Under the pieces are notes generated by a model, which worked only from the letters and a program-made list of their open reading frames with translations, ran no database searches and had not been told where the DNA came from. The position numbers and the translations under genes are program-made. From assembly GCA_947623625.1 (NCBI GenBank), contig CANQHD010000008.1, forward strand, positions 1-35,814: DNA of 35,814 nucleotides, in the 5' to 3' direction. The first letter of the stretch is position 1; each line of letters opens with the position of its first letter. This document shows positions 33,217 through 35,814 of the stretch, one piece after another. This DNA comes from an uncultured Bacilli bacterium. Its GTDB lineage: Bacteria > Bacillota_I > Bacilli_A > RF39 > UBA660.

Positions 33217-34734
33217 TTAAATAAATTGCGTTAAGATAGCAACAAAGCTTGATAAATTAAAGAAAATGAGAAAAACAATCCAATAACTATTTTGATAATT
33301 CAATCTTCCCTTATCCATTTTATCTTTCGTAAAAAGGACCATAATATAAGGAATAAGTGGAAGAAAATATCTTCCTTGAACTCCATCCACCGTCATTCTT
33401 CTTACTTGACTCCACTGCATATATAAACTTGTAAAAATTAAGATAATCGTCGCCAAAACAATACCACTTATAAAAAGTAATTCGAATGGCTTTAGGACTT
33501 TTTTCTCTTTTAAATCTTTTAAGATAAAAGATAAAAGAAGATAAATTGTCACAAATACAAAAATGTGAGGTGTATGCACACTTAAGCATCCAAGGGCACT
33601 TCCAACCATCATTTCAAAATAACCAAAGAGTCCTTCATTGAGTGTTCGAGAAAGTACAGCAATATACTCAACTGGATTTTTAAGAATAAATGCGAGTTGT
33701 TCTTTTGAATTGGATCTTGAATGGAATGCTTTTAAATAAACTGAAGAACAAGATAGCCAATATAAATTAAGGACAATGGCAATGATAATTAAAGTAAGAA
33801 GCAGGATGTATTTTTGTTTTTTACTTTCAAATTTAGAGTCTGGTAGTAAAAATATAACCGCACATAAAGGTAGATAAACAATTTTACAAAGAGATAGGCA
33901 AAGAACAAAACAGCTCAGCAAGAAAATATTTGCCTTAGATATTTTATCTTTATTGCTATATTTTAAGTAGAAGACATATGAAATTAAAGCAATAGAAGTT
34001 GAAATTGCCATCGCATCCGGTGCAAGAGATGCCATCTCTTGGAGTGTCATGGGTAAAAGCCCAAGAAACAAGAGCAATTCTTTTTTAAATGGCATCCACT
34101 TGATTGAGAAATAAATTAAGCAAATGGATAAAAGAAAATTCGTTATTTTACCCAAGAGCATTTGAACCATAATCGGCGCATTGAAAATTTTCCCAAGAGA
34201 AACACCGACGAGTTGAGGAAGATAACACACAAAGGAATAAAGAGATTTATTGGCAAAATTATAAAACTTTTTTTTCGAATTTAAAGAAAGTGTCCACTTC
34301 TTTAAGGTTTCTTTATAAGAGGTATTTTTTTGAAAGACTTTCTCAATATTCGTTGAAAAGTATCTTCCCGCTCCTTTTTCTCCTTTCGAAATCGAAGTGA
34401 AATGCCCTTCACTAATTTCTAAAGTTCTTAAATAATCACTGGACTCATCTGGCAATTGTCCTGGAGGGAAAAAAAGCAAGTACCCACACCCAAGAATAAG
34501 GACAAGAATTAAATAAATTTTTTCAAGTCGTACATTTTTTTGAAGAACACGTCTTAGTAAGAAAAAAACTCCTGTACTTCCTGCTAAATAAACAACCCCA
34601 AGTAAAAGTAAATAAAAGCCACTTCTAAAAATGCCTTGCTCGAAATATTTTTGTAAAATAAAAAGTCCTGTTAAAACAACATCTATTAAGTAAAGTAGTG
34701 CAAAAGTCATTTTTTCTTTTTTTTCTTTTGGCAT
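33217..34734 (-). CDS. DUF2142 family polytopic membrane protein
   Basis: A 505-aa protein with about 12 helices. The family hallmark FFPPGQLPDESSDYLRTLEISEG, then a conserved outer loop (GAGRYFSTNIEKVF), is followed by FLGLLPMTLQEMASLAPDAMAIS. DUF2142 proteins resemble GT-C glycosyltransferases, and the PDE/acidic motif in the first outer loop fits a polyprenyl-phosphate-sugar binding site, but no activity is established. It has a strong ribosome site (GAGGAGG) and a good promoter, and heads the operon with the ABC exporter 68 nt downstream, suggesting a role in modifying or attaching the exported polymer. Confidence 0.85.
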   Translation of the reverse strand: MPKEKKEKMTFALLYLIDVVLTGLFILQKYFEQGIFRSGFYLLLLGVVYLAGSTGVFFLLRRVLQKNVRLEKIYLILVLILGCGYLLFFPPGQLPDESSDYLRTLEISEGHFTSISKGEKGAGRYFSTNIEKVFQKNTSYKETLKKWTLSLNSKKKFYNFANKSLYSFVCYLPQLVGVSLGKIFNAPIMVQMLLGKITNFLLSICLIYFSIKWMPFKKELLLFLGLLPMTLQEMASLAPDAMAISTSIALISYVFYLKYSNKDKISKANIFLLSCFVLCLSLCKIVYLPLCAVIFLLPDSKFESKKQKYILLLTLIIIAIVLNLYWLSCSSVYLKAFHSRSNSKEQLAFILKNPVEYIAVLSRTLNEGLFGYFEMMVGSALGCLSVHTPHIFVFVTIYLLLSFILKDLKEKKVLKPFELLFISGIVLATIILIFTSLYMQWSQVRRMTVDGVQGRYFLPLIPYIMVLFTKDKMDKGRLNYQNSYWIVFLIFFNLSSFVAILTQFI

Positions 34735-34763
34735 TTAAAATTCCTCCTCAACAAATTATCTTT

Positions 34764-34792
34764 ATTATACCTAGATATTTTTTTGAATGCAA
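34764..34792 (-). promoter_or_regulatory. predicted promoter of the polysaccharide operon
   Basis: Minus strand TTGCAT (34792-34787), 17-nt spacer, TATAAT (34769-34764), before DUF2142. The next strong terminator downstream is at 28579-28609, so the unit may be a six-kilobase, five-gene transcript. Confidence 0.65.
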
Positions 34793-34799
34793 TGATTCT

Positions 34800-34833
34800 A
34801 AAAAAAGAAATACCTCAAACTATAGATATTTCT
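34800..34833 (-). terminator. terminator of the SGNH hydrolase gene
   Basis: Minus strand AGAAATA, a 14-nt loop, TATTTCT followed by a run of T (seven counting one in the stem). The TAG stop of the gene lies in the loop. Confidence 0.6.
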
Positions 34834-35716
34834 CTATTTTCTCTGTTACTTTGTCATATCCTTCATCATTTAAATGAAGTCCATCTTTTGTATACTCTTC
34901 TTTTAAGGAATCATCATCATTTGCTAAATCATCATAAAGATCAATATAAGTTATTTTCTCATCATGACAGTAATCTTCTAATTTATCATTAATGGAACGA
35001 ATATCTTCATTATGCCTATTTTGAGCACCATCACCAATATCTTTATTGACTGGATAAATACTTTCGAGATAGATTTCAACTTTTGGTCGATTTTCTTTAA
35101 TTTCAGTGACAATTTTTTGAATATTTTCAACGACCTCTTCTACTTTTCTTTCTTTGTGCAAGTCATTTGTCCCAATAAGAAGAAAGACTTTTGAAGGGTT
35201 ATACTGATAAACTCTTTTTTCCATATCATCTAAAATATCATCTGTTATATTTCCAGAAACTCCACTATTTACAACAAAGTGATCGGGATAATATTTCTTT
35301 AGATCATAAAAGTCTGTGATAGAGTCTCCTAAGAAAACAACATTCTCTTCCAATACTCCTTTGACAACTTCCTTTGTTTTCGTCACAATCTTTACTTTAT
35401 TATGATCAAAAGTAGCATAATGATACAAAACAAAACTACTCAACAAGAATAAAAGAGAAAAAGAACACAATAACAATTCAATTGGATACTTTTCTTTCTC
35501 TTCTACTACGGTAGGAGATGCTTTTTTATAGCGTTTTTTCTTATCTAAAAAACTGGTATCTAATTCATCTTCAACCTCTTCTTGTTCGAAGTTAAACTTT
35601 TGTTGCTTCGTATTTTCAAGTTCAGGTTGCGCACTATTTGAATAGAGTTTTTTATTTTTATAAACTCTACTTGTGTCTTGATTTTTTTCTTTTAGTTTCT
35701 TTTTATTTTGACTCAT
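34820..35716 (-). CDS. membrane-anchored SGNH/GDSL hydrolase
   Basis: A 298-aa protein: a charged, low-complexity cytosolic N-terminus of about 75 residues, one membrane helix (LLLCSFSLLFLLSSFVLYHYATF, about 80-103), and an external SGNH domain. The four family blocks are visible: FLGDSITD (nucleophile Ser), NSGVSGN (oxyanion Gly), LLIGTNDL (Asn) and DGLHLNDEGY (Asp and His). It probably acts as an esterase or O-acetyltransferase on wall or surface glycan; the lack of an acyltransferase-3 domain in the same chain means it could pair with the separate enzyme at 27300-28457. It has its own promoter and terminator. The N-terminus (KKLKEKNQDTS, EQEEVEDELD) is unusual. Confidence 0.88.
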   Translation of the reverse strand: MSQNKKKLKEKNQDTSRVYKNKKLYSNSAQPELENTKQQKFNFEQEEVEDELDTSFLDKKKRYKKASPTVVEEKEKYPIELLLCSFSLLFLLSSFVLYHYATFDHNKVKIVTKTKEVVKGVLEENVVFLGDSITDFYDLKKYYPDHFVVNSGVSGNITDDILDDMEKRVYQYNPSKVFLLIGTNDLHKERKVEEVVENIQKIVTEIKENRPKVEIYLESIYPVNKDIGDGAQNRHNEDIRSINDKLEDYCHDEKITYIDLYDDLANDDDSLKEEYTKDGLHLNDEGYDKVTEKIEKYL

Positions 35717-35736
35717 ATTCTAACACTTCCTTATTC

Positions 35737-35765
35737 ATTATAGCAAATATTAAAAAAAATGAAAA
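35737..35765 (-). promoter_or_regulatory. predicted promoter of the SGNH gene
   Basis: Minus strand TTTTCA (35765-35760), 17-nt spacer, TATAAT (35742-35737), about 20 nt before the ATG. The last 50 bases of the window are A/T tracts with no gene. Confidence 0.5.
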
Positions 35766-35814
35766 AGATTTTTTCTCTTTCTTTACAATAAAAAAGATTT
35801 TTTTTCATTTTCTT

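Noticed and set aside
33320-33589. 89-aa minus-strand ORF
   Set aside because: Alternate frame inside the DUF2142 gene, same strand, no ribosome site.
1-35814. CRISPR arrays, tRNA or rRNA genes, insertion sequences
   Set aside because: No regularly spaced repeats, cloverleaf sequences, rRNA blocks or transposase motifs were seen; the only recombinase is chromosomal XerD-like.

Overview
The window is AT-rich DNA from a low-G+C Bacillota, most likely a Bacilli-related, endospore-forming (or recently spore-forming) lineage. The evidence is Shine-Dalgarno sites close to AGGAGG, several TTG starts, TGA used as stop with Trp encoded by TGG (so not the Mycoplasma code), Bacillus-like gene neighbourhoods (xerD-deoB, nusB-xseA-xseB), and the sporulation proteins SpoIIM, SpoIVB and YlbJ. 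An uncultured gut Bacilli or Erysipelotrichia-like organism would fit, but the sequence alone does not settle the genus. No rRNA, tRNA, CRISPR array or transposase was found.

Layout. (1) 1-4.3 kb: gmk and tmcAL on the minus strand, divergent from xerD-deoB on the plus strand, then a tiny Asn-rich ORF. (2) 4.4-5.2 kb: an extremely AT-rich, gene-poor stretch holding a 28-bp sequence that I read as the chromosomal dif site (22 of 28 identical to B. subtilis dif), about 1.8 kb from the Xer recombinase gene. Right of it, 23 of 28 genes lie on the minus strand, as expected for one replichore arm leaving the terminus. (3) 5.2-15.9 kb: an HTH regulator with a near-consensus promoter, mnmA, spoIIM, a 30-aa membrane peptide, spoIVB, then minus-strand mutS-nusB-xseA-xseB-membrane protein, and the Lon-like PDZ protease ylbL. 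(4) 15.9-19.4 kb: ylbJ, two minor-prepilin-like genes, and a divergent PilB/GspE ATPase with an odd acidic/proline tail. (5) 19.4-22.9 kb: a large secreted glucosaminidase-type autolysin. (6) 23.1-28.5 kb: glycan decoration genes (GtrA, two GT2 polyprenyl-type glycosyltransferases, a GT-C enzyme, an acyltransferase-3). (7) 28.6-35.7 kb: a surface-polysaccharide operon (DUF2142 protein, ABC ATPase, ABC permease, GT2 rhamnosyltransferase-like enzyme, two-headed GT4), preceded by a membrane-anchored SGNH esterase.

How it fits together. Regions 5-7 look like a cell-surface programme: an ABC-exported, probably rhamnose-containing polymer assembled by the 28.6-34.7 kb operon, side-chain sugars and O-acyl groups added from the outside by the Gtr/GT-C/acyltransferase set, and wall remodelling by the autolysin. 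Regions 2-4 combine chromosome-dimer resolution, DNA repair and sporulation or pilus functions. The most notable results are the dif site linked to its recombinase, the unknown regulator beside it, the repeated placement of stop codons inside terminator hairpins, and the unusual modules of the autolysin and the pilus ATPase.
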